Notes: generated by a model from the letters alone, not told the origin. A stretch of DNA of 54,694 nucleotides from Kiritimatiellales bacterium (GCA_041656295.1 JBBADV010000017.1:1-54694); one strand, 5' to 3'. Shown: positions 42,362-51,678, counted from the first letter of the stretch. A program made the numbers and translations.

Positions 42362-42723
42362 TTAGAGCATTTTAAATTAATGTATAGCCGCAAAAACGCG
42401 CAAAAATCGCAAAATAATTATGGGCCGAATGATTGATAAACCGCAGAGCGCACTGAGAACTTTTCAACTCTCAACTGTACACAGAAAACCCTGAACACGG
42501 AACGCGGCGAGGGCGCCGCGTCTACGACTCTGCCTCTCTGCTAATCCCTGAATGCCTGATGCTTTCTGCAAAACTTCCGTGTGTGTTGTGTCTCCCGTGG
42601 TTTAAATATCTGCGTTCATCTGCGTTATCTGCGGATTTCCCAAGGCAGGCAAAGATGCCTGCGATACATTACACTTTTGTGTGTTTGTGTGTTTTTTGTG
42701 GCTATAATTTTTCTTAATACGCT
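42362..42723. other. Gene-free intergenic repeat text
   Basis: Contains GCAAAAACGCGCAAAAATCG, ATCTGCGTTCATCTGCGTTA, a GGCAGGCA-aaga-TGCCTGC hairpin and TTTGTGTGTTTTTTGTGGC. These recur as variants in other spacers. TTAGAGC near 42362 and GCTCTAG near 42721 are inverted ends of the stretch. No coding signal. Confidence 0.5.
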
Positions 42724-42882
42724 CTAGATCGCTGCCGGTCTGGACAACCCGCAATCAACCGCTCTAAAAGCCGCCTGATTTTTTGCCCTCACCTGCTGCG
42801 AACTGAAGCGGGATACCATACTGCTCGGCGAAACCCGGAAAAAGCGTTCGATTTTATCATGCTCAGAAAAAATAGAATGTGA
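42724..42882 (-). pseudogene. Gene fragment, possibly the end of an ImmA/IrrE- or HTH-like protein
   Basis: A 52-codon open stretch without start codon reads SEHDKIERFFRVSPSSMVSR and onward to a stop. The IERFFRVSPSSMVSRF wording recalls C-terminal segments of ImmA/IrrE-type proteins, but this is a weak guess. Confidence 0.25.
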
Positions 42883-43007
42883 TTACTGTCGTGTCGACGA
42901 GGTTTCCGGTGATCTCTGCTTTATAAAAACTGCGGCGGCAAAAACCGGTGCGAGCTCTTCAATCTTTCGAGCATCGGCGACAAATCCGGTTCATTGTAGA
43001 GATCACC

Positions 43008-43079
43008 TCAATTTGAAATTTTTTTCTGCAGGTCGAGCATTGCCGGAAGATCGTTGCGGCCGGCGTTTAAAATTTTCAT
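43008..43079 (-). pseudogene. Truncated GNAT-like start
   Basis: ATG 43079 encodes MKILNAGRNDLPAMLDLQKK and three more residues before a stop. This is the usual opening of a GNAT acetyltransferase, the rest of which is absent or scrambled. Second such stub in the window (see 25769). Confidence 0.4.
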
Positions 43080-43220
43080 GATTCACTTCAAATTTTTTGA
43101 CCGGATAACAGGATGCTTAAACAGTAAGTGGCCTATGAATATTTTTCCGGTTTAAATCCGGTTATCCCGTCTAAAAATTTCTGCTGTTGTGGAACGCGGC
43201 GGGGCGCGCCGCCGGTTATT

Positions 43221-43853
43221 TTAATCTTCGTGACAATGATCACATTTGCCGGTAAAAAGTACCGGAAAGGCGATGTCGCTGAAACAGCAGGGCACCCAGA
43301 CGGCGATAAAAAGGAATACAATAATCAATGCCCCCTGCCCGAATGAAAATTTGCCGGCATGCGCGGTCATAATGTGAAAGAGCGATGCCATCGTACTCAG
43401 CAGAATGTGTCCGGCGTGCGGAATGTAGGTTTTCGGCGAAAAAAATGCCATACTGATTCCAAGCAGTGCCGCAAAGTTAATAATGAACGGTATTTCTACG
43501 ATACCGAGATGCAGATGCGCGTCCATGCGGAGAATGGTTTCCGCCCAGAACGGCACAATGCAGTCACTCAGCGTGGCGATGCCGATGGCGCCGAAATAGC
43601 CGACGAGAATGACGGCAGCGATCCCTTTCCACGATTTGTTCTGCCGGTATTTTTTGAACACCGTTGCGGTGACCATGGCACTGAGTACAACATGCAGCGG
43701 ATGTGAAAATTCGAACAGTTGCAGAGTGCGTTCCGTGTCGAGCACCGCCGGCCACCAGTGGCGGATCGTCATCATCAGAATGACGCTCACCGCCGCACCG
43801 AGAAACGTGTACGGACCGTGATGCCGGAACTCTTTAATCAACGCCGATTTCAT
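43221..43853 (-). CDS. Membrane protein with Cys/His-rich end
   Basis: 210 residues, about five membrane helices (16-35, 50-65, 77-98, 112-140, 175-197). Charged/His residues sit at helix ends (HPLHVV, MDAHLHLGIVE, HAGHILL, HIMTAHAGK), and PCCFSD and a final KCDHCHED motif follow. The His/Cys pattern suggests metal binding or transport; family not recognised. Not coupled to the 1110-residue gene, from which 91 bases of AT-rich, repeat-like sequence separate it. Confidence 0.65.
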   Translation of the reverse strand: MKSALIKEFRHHGPYTFLGAAVSVILMMTIRHWWPAVLDTERTLQLFEFSHPLHVVLSAMVTATVFKKYRQNKSWKGIAAVILVGYFGAIGIATLSDCIVPFWAETILRMDAHLHLGIVEIPFIINFAALLGISMAFFSPKTYIPHAGHILLSTMASLFHIMTAHAGKFSFGQGALIIVFLFIAVWVPCCFSDIAFPVLFTGKCDHCHED

Positions 43854-43944
43854 ACGAAATAGAATTCAATCACAAAAATTACAAAAAAGCACGAAAAAGA
43901 AAGCGCATAAAACCTTATGACTGTGATGCATCTTTGCTGCGGTG

Positions 43945-46900
43945 TTACATTTTTTCAATCACGGCGGCACCGAAGGTGAATCCACCGCCAAAAGCGGTAA
44001 GTCCGATCAGTGCACCTTGTTTCATGCCGGGCATCATTTCAGACAGTGCGATCGGAATAGTGTTCGACGAGGTATTGGCGTAGTTTTTAATGTTCACAAA
44101 CATTTTTTCCGGCGAACAGCGGACAGACTTGCGCACCGCCTCAATAATCCGTTCATTTGCCTGATGCGGCACGATCATGTCGAGCTGATCCACCGCAATG
44201 CCGCGTTTCACGCACGCTTCGGCGAGCATATCCGCCATCTTTTTCACCGCAAGTTTAAAAACCGTGAGGCCTTCCATTTCGATTTTTTCGTCGCCGCCCA
44301 TGTTGGGCACATACAACACTTTATCTTCTACGCCGGTGGCGGACAGCACCGAGCGGTTGATCAGCGCGTTGATATTTCCAGCGCGTTCTTCGCAGGAAAA
44401 CAGCGAGGCAGTGGCGGCATCGCCGAACAGTACGCAGGTTTTCGGATCGTCAAAATTAATCATCGGCGACAGCGTTTCGGCAGTAATCACGATGACTTTT
44501 TTCGACGGATCGTCGCGCAGAATATCCCACGCATTCTGCATGGCATACATATAGCCGGAACACGCGGCATTCACGTCGTGCGCCTGCATCAGAATTTCAC
44601 CTTTTGCCGGACTGAGTCCGTAGAGAACACGGCAGGCGAGCGACGGCGTCATGGAAAGCGGCGTACCGGTGGCGCAGATCATCGCGTCGATATCGGCAAG
44701 CCGGAGCTTTTCTTTTTCCAGCAGTTCACGCACAGCTTTTACAGCGAGCGATGTGACATTTTCATTGCCGGTAATCCAGCGCCGGTTTTCAATGCCGGTG
44801 CGCTTACGGATGGCTTCGGAATCCCATTCATCGCCGGGGCGCACGAGCTCGTGGTTCGGCACAATGCGCGACCCGAACGCCGTGGTAACAGAGGAAAGAA
44901 TCACCGGTTTTATCGCAGTGCTTTTTTCCACTGCCGGTTTCTCCGGCACAGCGTTCAACCGTTTTTCCAACACCGGCACACCGGAATCTTCACTCGTCAC
45001 CGGTTTTTTAATGAGATCAGTTTCGTCGGTTTTAATACGTGCGAGCGGTGTGCCGACATCCACCGAATCGCCTTCGGCCAGAAACAGCTCTTCAACCAGT
45101 CCGGCGACCGGCGTTGAAATTTCCATCGTCGCTTTATCGGCTTCCACCGCCGCGAGCAGTGTGCCCGCTTCCACAGCGTCGCCGGATTTCACATAAAGTT
45201 CGGTAATCGTCACCGTTTTATCCGACGGACTTGACCCGATCGCATTCACAGTGACTGAACCCTCTACTTCTTCCGCCGGCATCTGCCACGTCAGTGAATA
45301 GTTGAGCAGCTCCGCCGCTTTTTCGAGAATGCTTTTAAACGTCGGCACAACATCCAGCTGCGTTTCAAACAGATAGGGAATATAGGTATCCTGACGCGTC
45401 ACGCGCGCCATTTGCACCGGCACACCGGATTTTTCGGCAACGGTTGCCAGCACTTCGCCGCCGAGACCGCAGGTATGATTATCTTCATGGACAACGAGCA
45501 GCCGTCCGGTTTTCTGCGCCGAGGCAATCACCGTTTTCTCATCCCACGGCGACAGCGAGCGCAGGTCGATCACTTCCACGCCGGCGCCGGCGTCCTGCAG
45601 CGCGTCCGCCGCTTTTTCGCAGAGCGGCATCGTGCTGCCCCAGCTCACCAGCGTTAAATCTTTACCGGGACGTGTCACCCGCGCACAGCCGATCGGAATA
45701 AACTGCTCGGAAATGTTTTCTCCGGCAGTCACAGTGCGGTCGTTAATTAAATTTTTCGGAAACAGGAACACCGTCGGGCGGCCCGAATCAAACGCCGCAT
45801 TTAACAGGCCGGCGGCATCGGCGGCGGTGGACGGCATCATCACATCGAGTCCCGGAATATGCGCGAAGGCGGCGTCGAAGGTTTGCGCGTGATACGGACC
45901 GAGTCCCGGGCGGTAGGCGCCGCAAATCGCCATTAAAATCACCGGACATTCCCACTGTCCGTTAGTGCGCCACCACATCGCGCCGAGTTCGGCGGCAATC
46001 TGATTAAACGCCGGCAGCATAAAATCGGCGAACTGAATGCATGCCACCGGTTTTTTACCGGCGAGCGCCTGGCCGATCGCCGTGCCGACAATCGTCGCTT
46101 CGCTCAGCGGCGAATTGACAACCTGCGCCGGAAACTCACTGCTCAGTCCGCGCGTTAAACCGAACACATCGCCTTTCGGATCTTCAATGTCCTCACCGTA
46201 AAGATACACCGCCGGATCATTTTTCAACCGGATGCGGAAGACGTCGCGCATCGCTTCAATCATCGTCCGTGCCGTACCGTCGTCGCGGCGTTCCGATTCC
46301 GGCGCCGTCATGGCTGCCGGCAGCGGTTTTTTTGCTGAATATTCTGTAGTTGCGGTGGCAGCGCGGCGCGCGGTGTCGAACGCCTGATCAACCTCCACAT
46401 TAATTTCGTGCTCGATTTGTTTGAGCTCTTGTTCCGGCACGCCGGCGGCAAGCAGCTTTCCGGCGAGAATCAGAACCGGATCTGCGGTCTGTTGAATCCG
46501 CTCAATATCCTCCACCGAACGGTAGATGGAGTGATCGTCGGCGTTCGTGTGACTCGTCAACCGCTCAACGCGCATTACCACAATTTGCGGCGCACGCGTT
46601 TTGCGCATTTCCTTCACCGCACCGGCAAATGCGTTGTATGTTTTTACGGCATCGGTGCCGTCTGTATAACGGATCGGAATGCCGTAAAACTCTTTCGCAT
46701 CGCCGTCCGGCAGCGAAAAAAACGTCCGGCCTTGCGACGGCGTTGACAGCGCATAATGATTATCCTGCACCACAAACAGCACCGGCAGTTGCGAGCGCAC
46801 CGCTTCGGCGATGGCCTCCAGATATTCGCCCTCCTGCGTGCCGCCGTCGCCGATGCCGCAATAGACCACCGGTGTGCCGGCTTCATTCTTCACCGCCTGC

Positions 46901-47277
46901 GCTACGCCGGCGGCCTGCAGCGCGTTCGATGCCACACCGGTCGGCGCGCTCAGCAGCTTCAGTTCGCGGCTGCACGCAAAGCCCGGCATGCGGCGGCCTT
47001 CGGACGGACTGCCGGTTTTCCCGAGCAGCTCAAGCAGAACTTCTGTCGTCGTCACGCCGCGCGCAAAAAGCAGAGCGCGGTCACGATAATGGCAGTGCAG
47101 CCAGTCGTTTTCAGTCAGGAGCGGTGCGAGCGCGGCGATGGATTCGTGCCCGGATGAAGGAATATAAAAAAACGCTTCGCCGCGCTGCGCGGCGTCCGCC
47201 TGAACCGCGTCAATTTTACGCGCCGCCAGCATGTGGCGGTAAAGTCCGGTGAAGAGTCCGGTATCAAACTTTTGCAT
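43945..47277 (-). CDS. Fusion: 2-oxoacid dehydrogenase E1 alpha + E1 beta + lipoyl domain + KAS III
   Basis: 1110 residues in one uninterrupted frame. E1 alpha, about 5-310: thiamine-diphosphate motif GIGDGGTQEG (141-150) with Asn173 (QDNHYALS). E1 beta, about 335-660: YGEDIEDPKGD start and His463 (GPYHAQTF). Lipoyl-type carrier, about 675-750: Lys715 in EADKATMEI. KAS III (FabH-like), about 790-1110: Cys906 (NAACSGYM), His1038 (PHQAN) and Asn1068 (ANTSSNT), all intact. No E2 acyltransferase or E3 domain. Linker 755-790 is Val/Pro/Lys-rich. Fused E1 alpha-beta is known in other phyla; with a carrier and KAS III I know of no described protein. It may start fatty-acid or polyketide chains from a 2-oxoacid. 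Confidence 0.9.
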   Translation of the reverse strand: MQKFDTGLFTGLYRHMLAARKIDAVQADAAQRGEAFFYIPSSGHESIAALAPLLTENDWLHCHYRDRALLFARGVTTTEVLLELLGKTGSPSEGRRMPGFACSRELKLLSAPTGVASNALQAAGVAQAVKNEAGTPVVYCGIGDGGTQEGEYLEAIAEAVRSQLPVLFVVQDNHYALSTPSQGRTFFSLPDGDAKEFYGIPIRYTDGTDAVKTYNAFAGAVKEMRKTRAPQIVVMRVERLTSHTNADDHSIYRSVEDIERIQQTADPVLILAGKLLAAGVPEQELKQIEHEINVEVDQAFDTARRAATATTEYSAKKPLPAAMTAPESERRDDGTARTMIEAMRDVFRIRLKNDPAVYLYGEDIEDPKGDVFGLTRGLSSEFPAQVVNSPLSEATIVGTAIGQALAGKKPVACIQFADFMLPAFNQIAAELGAMWWRTNGQWECPVILMAICGAYRPGLGPYHAQTFDAAFAHIPGLDVMMPSTAADAAGLLNAAFDSGRPTVFLFPKNLINDRTVTAGENISEQFIPIGCARVTRPGKDLTLVSWGSTMPLCEKAADALQDAGAGVEVIDLRSLSPWDEKTVIASAQKTGRLLVVHEDNHTCGLGGEVLATVAEKSGVPVQMARVTRQDTYIPYLFETQLDVVPTFKSILEKAAELLNYSLTWQMPAEEVEGSVTVNAIGSSPSDKTVTITELYVKSGDAVEAGTLLAAVEADKATMEISTPVAGLVEELFLAEGDSVDVGTPLARIKTDETDLIKKPVTSEDSGVPVLEKRLNAVPEKPAVEKSTAIKPVILSSVTTAFGSRIVPNHELVRPGDEWDSEAIRKRTGIENRRWITGNENVTSLAVKAVRELLEKEKLRLADIDAMICATGTPLSMTPSLACRVLYGLSPAKGEILMQAHDVNAACSGYMYAMQNAWDILRDDPSKKVIVITAETLSPMINFDDPKTCVLFGDAATASLFSCEERAGNINALINRSVLSATGVEDKVLYVPNMGGDEKIEMEGLTVFKLAVKKMADMLAEACVKRGIAVDQLDMIVPHQANERIIEAVRKSVRCSPEKMFVNIKNYANTSSNTIPIALSEMMPGMKQGALIGLTAFGGGFTFGAAVIEKM

Positions 47278-47405
47278 TGATTCTCTTTGATTGAAATTAA
47301 ACCGGTATAGTACGGAGCGAACGGTGTGAGGTCGAATAAAAATTCAAATCTTAAAATCGTGAGAATAATCGTGCCGATGAGTCAAAATTAGTGGTTAAAT
47401 AAATC

Positions 47406-49139
47406 ATGGCTGATGATAGAAAAATGTTTCTTCCGATGACGCGCGCGGAAATGGCAGCGCGCGGCTGGGAGGAACTGGATGTGCTGCTGATTACCGGCGA
47501 TGCGTATGTTGATCATCCGTCGTTCGGTGCGGCCGTTATCGGGCGCGTGCTGGAAGCGGAAGGCTGGCACGTTGGCATAATTTCCCAGCCCGACTGGACG
47601 AATCCGGAGTCGCTGACGGCGATGGGACGCCCGCGCCTGTTCGCCGGCGTCACGGCCGGAAATATTGATTCCATGCTGTCGCATTACACCGCCGCGCGCC
47701 GGAAGCGGAAAGAGGACGTCTATTCGCCCGGCGGCCAAACCGGACTGCGCCCGAATCTGCCGTCGGTCGTTTACACGCAGCTCGCCAAAAAAGTTTTTCC
47801 CGGCATCATTGTCGCGCTCGGCGGACTCGAAGCCAGCATGCGCCGCACCGTGCATTACGACTACTGGCAGGACAGACTGCGCCCGTCAATTTTACAGGAT
47901 TCCAAAGCTGAACTTCTCATGTACGGCATGGGCGAACATTCCGTGCGCGAAATTGCGCGCCGGCTGAACGCCGGCGAACCGCTCGCCGGAATTCGCGGCA
48001 CGGCGCGACTGCTCGGCGGCAAAGAATCGGCGGCACGCGATTTTTCCGATGCTGTGATCCTGCCGTCGTATGAAGAGTGCGCCGCTGATAAAAAAGCGCT
48101 GCTTGAAACCACGCGCCTGACCGAGCGCGAACAGAATCCGTTTTGCGGCAGACCGCTCGTACAGTTTCACGGCGCGCGCGCATTGCTAATGGAACCGCCG
48201 GCGCCGCCGCTTACGCCGGCAGAGCTCGATGCCGTTTACGCGCTGCCGTTCGCACGCGCACCGCATCCTTCCTATAAAGAAGAAATACCGGCGTTCACCA
48301 TGATCCAAAACTCCATCACCGTTGTGCGCGGCTGCGGCGGCGGCTGCACGTTCTGCGGACTCGGTTTGCATCAAGGACGTTTTTTAACCAGCCGTTCCGA
48401 AGAATCCGTAGTGCGTGAAATCCGCGCACTCACCCGCACGCCGGAATTTCGCGGCACGGTCAGCGATCTCGGCGGACCGACCGCCAACCTTTACGGCTGC
48501 CGGAACGGCGTGGATGAAGCCTGTAAAACATGCCGGCGCGCGAGCTGTCTGTTTCCGGCGATCTGTCCGCATCTGAAACTCGACGCCGGCGCCGCGATTC
48601 ATCTAATGCGCCGCGTGCGGTCGCTTGAAAATGTAAACCACGTTTTTATTCAATCCGGCATCCGCATGGATGTTGCATTGCGTCATCCGGAATACATCCG
48701 CGAACTCGCACAGCATCATGTGTCCGGACATCTCAAAGTTGCACCGGAACACATGCATCCGGATGTGCTGAAAAAAATGCGCAAACCGGCGCCGGAAATT
48801 TTCTGCCGCTTTCAGGAGGCGTTCGCTGCAGAGAGCCGGCGCGCCGGGAAAAAACAATACCTCGTGCCGTATTTTATTTCCAACTTTCCGGGCTCGACCG
48901 AAACCGAAATGAACGCGGTGGAAAAATTTGTACTCAACGAACAATGGAAACTGCAGCAGGTACAGGATTATATTCCGCTGCCGATGACGCCGGCCGCCGC
49001 TGTTTATTATACCGGCCTTGACTATGAAACCGGCGAACCCGTGCCGGTTATTCGCGGACTCGCCGCACGCCGTAAACAGATGAAGCAGCTGCGTCCGCAC
49101 ACCGGGAAAATGAACCGCCGGAAAGCAAACCGCCAATGA
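47406..49139 (+). CDS. ygiQ: YgiQ-family radical SAM protein
   Basis: 577 residues. Start region ITGDAYVDHPSFGAAVIGR is typical of YgiQ. The N-terminal part is B12-binding-like (25-130), then comes the radical SAM core with CxxxCxxC in GCGGGCTFCGLGLHQGR (near residue 310) and a second Cys-rich stretch (DEACKTCRRASCLFPAICPH). The C-terminal part is basic. Reaction unknown for the family. No ribosome site seen at the chosen ATG; ATG 47424 is an alternative. Divergent from the fusion gene. Confidence 0.93.
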   Translation: MADDRKMFLPMTRAEMAARGWEELDVLLITGDAYVDHPSFGAAVIGRVLEAEGWHVGIISQPDWTNPESLTAMGRPRLFAGVTAGNIDSMLSHYTAARRKRKEDVYSPGGQTGLRPNLPSVVYTQLAKKVFPGIIVALGGLEASMRRTVHYDYWQDRLRPSILQDSKAELLMYGMGEHSVREIARRLNAGEPLAGIRGTARLLGGKESAARDFSDAVILPSYEECAADKKALLETTRLTEREQNPFCGRPLVQFHGARALLMEPPAPPLTPAELDAVYALPFARAPHPSYKEEIPAFTMIQNSITVVRGCGGGCTFCGLGLHQGRFLTSRSEESVVREIRALTRTPEFRGTVSDLGGPTANLYGCRNGVDEACKTCRRASCLFPAICPHLKLDAGAAIHLMRRVRSLENVNHVFIQSGIRMDVALRHPEYIRELAQHHVSGHLKVAPEHMHPDVLKKMRKPAPEIFCRFQEAFAAESRRAGKKQYLVPYFISNFPGSTETEMNAVEKFVLNEQWKLQQVQDYIPLPMTPAAAVYYTGLDYETGEPVPVIRGLAARRKQMKQLRPHTGKMNRRKANRQ

Positions 49140-49361
49140 TCGCTAATTTACGCGAATAAAGAATTGAGAAAAAAATCCTGTCAATCCTATTAATCCCGTC
49201 AAAAATTGTTTCAGACTTTCTGACCTTCGACTTGCGACCGGCTGTTTATTCCCTTCTTCCAAAAAACCGGTGATCGTGTTTAATCAGTTTTTATAAAATA
49301 CCGGTTTCACTTCGGGTGTATTTTTCGCATACTGTACGTTTTATTTATTGAAAGGAAAAAA
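49140..49361. other. Intergenic region with AATCCTGTCAAAAA-type repeat text
   Basis: CCTGTCAATCCTATTAATCC followed by CGTCAAAAATTG is a dispersed repeat also seen near 26285 and 43090. The rest should hold the promoter of the next gene; no clear boxes. Confidence 0.4.
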
Positions 49362-49907
49362 ATGTCCGGACTCTCCGCTGTAACGCTGGCTGCTGGAATC
49401 GTCGCACTGCTGGCCGGTGCTGCCATGATTGCAAAACCGCAGATGATGCGCTCATGGATGGAACGCTTCCCGCGCAGCATCTGGCCGGGACGGATTCTGG
49501 CAGCGATTGATCTGATCTGGGCGGCGTATGCGCTTTCGTTAATGCACCTCGGAATGTTCGATGCATGGAAAGTTCATCTCTGGTGGCTGACCCCGATCGC
49601 AGTTTTCCTGTGCATTAAATATCTTGATGAGCTGCTCAGCCCGCGCGCACTCGGCGGATTTTTCCTGCTGCTCGCCGGTCCCGTACTTTACGTTACACGC
49701 TGGCACGAATCTGAATGGCGGGTTGTGATGGCGGCGATTTCATATATCTGGATACTGACCGGACTGCTTTTCCTGTTATCGCCATGGTGGTTCCGGCGCA
49801 TTGCACTGGTCGTGTGCAAAACCACCGGACGGTTGAAAGCCGCCGGCGCCGTAAAAGCAATCACTGGTATTGCACTGATTTTACTGGCCGTATTTGTTTA
49901 TACCTAG
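49362..49907 (+). CDS. Multi-pass membrane protein of unknown function
   Basis: 181 residues with about six hydrophobic helices (5-25, 43-62, 72-86, 95-110, 122-140, 160-180). AAAGGA lies seven bases upstream. The sequence KPQMMRSWMERFPRSIWPGR between helices 1 and 2 is basic and conserved-looking. No enzymatic motif; not recognised. Confidence 0.6.
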   Translation: MSGLSAVTLAAGIVALLAGAAMIAKPQMMRSWMERFPRSIWPGRILAAIDLIWAAYALSLMHLGMFDAWKVHLWWLTPIAVFLCIKYLDELLSPRALGGFFLLLAGPVLYVTRWHESEWRVVMAAISYIWILTGLLFLLSPWWFRRIALVVCKTTGRLKAAGAVKAITGIALILLAVFVYT

Positions 49908-49954
49908 CCACTGATTTTTAGCGGAAATTAGAAGAGACTGTTGGTTTTCTACCT

Positions 49955-50743
49955 ATGACATCAGAAAATTCTGCCCGGCTTTTACAGCGCTTTGTGCGCT
50001 ATGTTGATTCATACCGCAAAAACAGTGTGCTGCATCCGATGCACCAGTTGAAACTTGAGCACACCCTGCGCGTCGCCGGCGATGCCAGGTTCATTGCTGA
50101 ACAAAGCGAATTTTCCACAGCGGAAATCGATCTGGCTGAAGCAATTGGATTAATGCATGACGTCGGGCGTTTTTCACAGTTCAAAAAATACGGAAGTTTT
50201 GATGATTCTAAAACAATTGATCACGGCGATCTCGGCGCTGAAACGATCCTTACTGAAAACATGCTTGCCGGAATAAATGAGCCGGAGCGCGATCTCATTC
50301 TGTTCGGTGTGAAACATCATAATAAAAAAGCTCTACCGCCGGAAATGAATGCTGCTGCGGAAAAACTTTTGCGGCTGATCCGCGACGCTGACCGGCTCGA
50401 TATTTTCTTTATCGGCTGGGACGTCATCAAAACCGGCCGCATTCATGATCACCCCGAAATTATTATGGGCATTGATTTTGACGGTGCTCCATCCGATGCC
50501 GTACTCGACCAGTTTGAGCACAGCCAGCCCATCGACTACCGAACCCTGAACAGTCTCGCTGACCGGTTTGTTTTACAGCTTAGCTGGATGATCGATTTAA
50601 GTTTTCCGGCGACCAAAAAATTGATCATCGAGCGTGATATTCTCGATAAATTTATCGATATTCTGCCCGTTAAAACCGACCGGTTACTGAACTGTTTCCG
50701 CACAACCAAAAAACTTTTGCAGGACGACTCATTAACCGCATAA
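49955..50743 (+). CDS. HD-domain phosphohydrolase
   Basis: 262 residues. HD signature spread over HTLRVAGDARFI (His36), GLMHDVGRFSQF (His/Asp near 68-69) and later HHNKKALP and DADRLD. The fold is that of predicted HD hydrolases acting on nucleotides or phospho-compounds. Substrate unknown. The 47 bases upstream hold a degenerate CCACTGATTTTTAGCGG repeat and a poor ribosome site. May be co-transcribed with the membrane protein before it. Confidence 0.85.
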   Translation: MTSENSARLLQRFVRYVDSYRKNSVLHPMHQLKLEHTLRVAGDARFIAEQSEFSTAEIDLAEAIGLMHDVGRFSQFKKYGSFDDSKTIDHGDLGAETILTENMLAGINEPERDLILFGVKHHNKKALPPEMNAAAEKLLRLIRDADRLDIFFIGWDVIKTGRIHDHPEIIMGIDFDGAPSDAVLDQFEHSQPIDYRTLNSLADRFVLQLSWMIDLSFPATKKLIIERDILDKFIDILPVKTDRLLNCFRTTKKLLQDDSLTA

Positions 50744-50768
50744 AAGAAACTGCACTCGGCAACACAAC

Positions 50769-50788
50769 ACCCCCGGTAATCCGGGGGT
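50769..50788. terminator. Terminator-like hairpin between convergent genes
   Basis: acccccgg-taat-ccgggggt, a perfect 8-bp stem, with the T-rich TTCTTTTATATA farther on. Its ACCCCC/GGGGGT arms recall the first hairpin of the four-hairpin repeat. Confidence 0.65.
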
Positions 50789-50827
50789 ACGTTGATACAA
50801 TTCTTTTATATAAAATATCCCGTAATG

Positions 50828-51511
50828 TTAATGCCTGTCCGGGCTCTCTTCCTCTTCTTCATCCGCCGTCACACTCTGCGGCAGCAGAATAAAGTGATAC
50901 GTTTCGTAATCATCCATGCTCAGCAGATAATCCGCCGGCGGCAGCACAATGATGTGGCCGTCCGGTCCCTGTTCAAACTCCCCGTTGGGCGGGATTGCCA
51001 CCGCGCGGCCATCGGTGCCGACTTTATACGTCCAGCCTTTCGGTACCGCAGTTAACCGCTCGTCAGGGCCTGTAACAAATTCACCGTCCGGCGGTGCAGC
51101 CACTGCGCGGTTGTCGATACCGATTTTATACTGCCAGTCTTTGGGTACAGCCACCAGTCGCTTATCTTCGCCGGAAACCAGTTTTGCATCCGGCGGAGCA
51201 GCAACACCGCGTCCATCTAATCCAACGGCAAACCGCCAGCCTTCAGGAATTGCAACCAGCCGGCCGTCACTGCCGGATTGCGCGTGTCCATTCGGCGGAA
51301 TGGCAATAATGCGTCCATCCGTTCCGTGTGCATGCTGCCATCCGTTCGGAACACAAACGAGCCGGCCGTCGGGACTGCGCTGAATCCGGCATTCCGGACC
51401 ATAGTTCACCAGCCGGCCATCGGGTCCACTCTGTGTTTCCCAGGCAGCCCAGGTCTGACAAACAATGCCGGCGGCGGCGACCAGCGACAGAACCATTGAA
51501 CAAATTTTCAT
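50828..51511 (-). CDS. Secreted protein built of 17-residue repeats
   Basis: 227 residues. Signal peptide MKICSMVLSLVAAAGIVCQTWA, strong AAGGAGG before the ATG. The mature part is about ten units of 17 residues with a DGR-V-A-P core, such as QSGSDGRLVAIPEGWRF and AVGLDGRGVAAPPDAKL. Units alternate between a Trp type (VPxGW) and a Pro-Pro type (PPDGE), making a 34-residue super-repeat. The tail is acidic (DEEEEESPDRH). Probably a beta-rich solenoid or propeller-like fold at the cell surface; no function known to me. Confidence 0.8.
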   Translation of the reverse strand: MKICSMVLSLVAAAGIVCQTWAAWETQSGPDGRLVNYGPECRIQRSPDGRLVCVPNGWQHAHGTDGRIIAIPPNGHAQSGSDGRLVAIPEGWRFAVGLDGRGVAAPPDAKLVSGEDKRLVAVPKDWQYKIGIDNRAVAAPPDGEFVTGPDERLTAVPKGWTYKVGTDGRAVAIPPNGEFEQGPDGHIIVLPPADYLLSMDDYETYHFILLPQSVTADEEEEESPDRH

Positions 51512-51678
51512 GATACCTCCTTATTAGATTGATTGATTGTTACAGGATTGAAAAACGCAGTAGAACAAAATCTTATTATATTCCTACTGTAAACTCCGCA
51601 TATTTTAATTTTTTGATCAGCAATATCATGCTGCGTGTCAGAATTTCAATACCGGTTTCGAATATCTGTTGTGCTGTT

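Noticed and set aside
43942..45117. 391-codon open frame antisense to the fusion gene
   Set aside because: His/Arg/Phe-rich shadow of the KAS III-coding strand; no known similarity.
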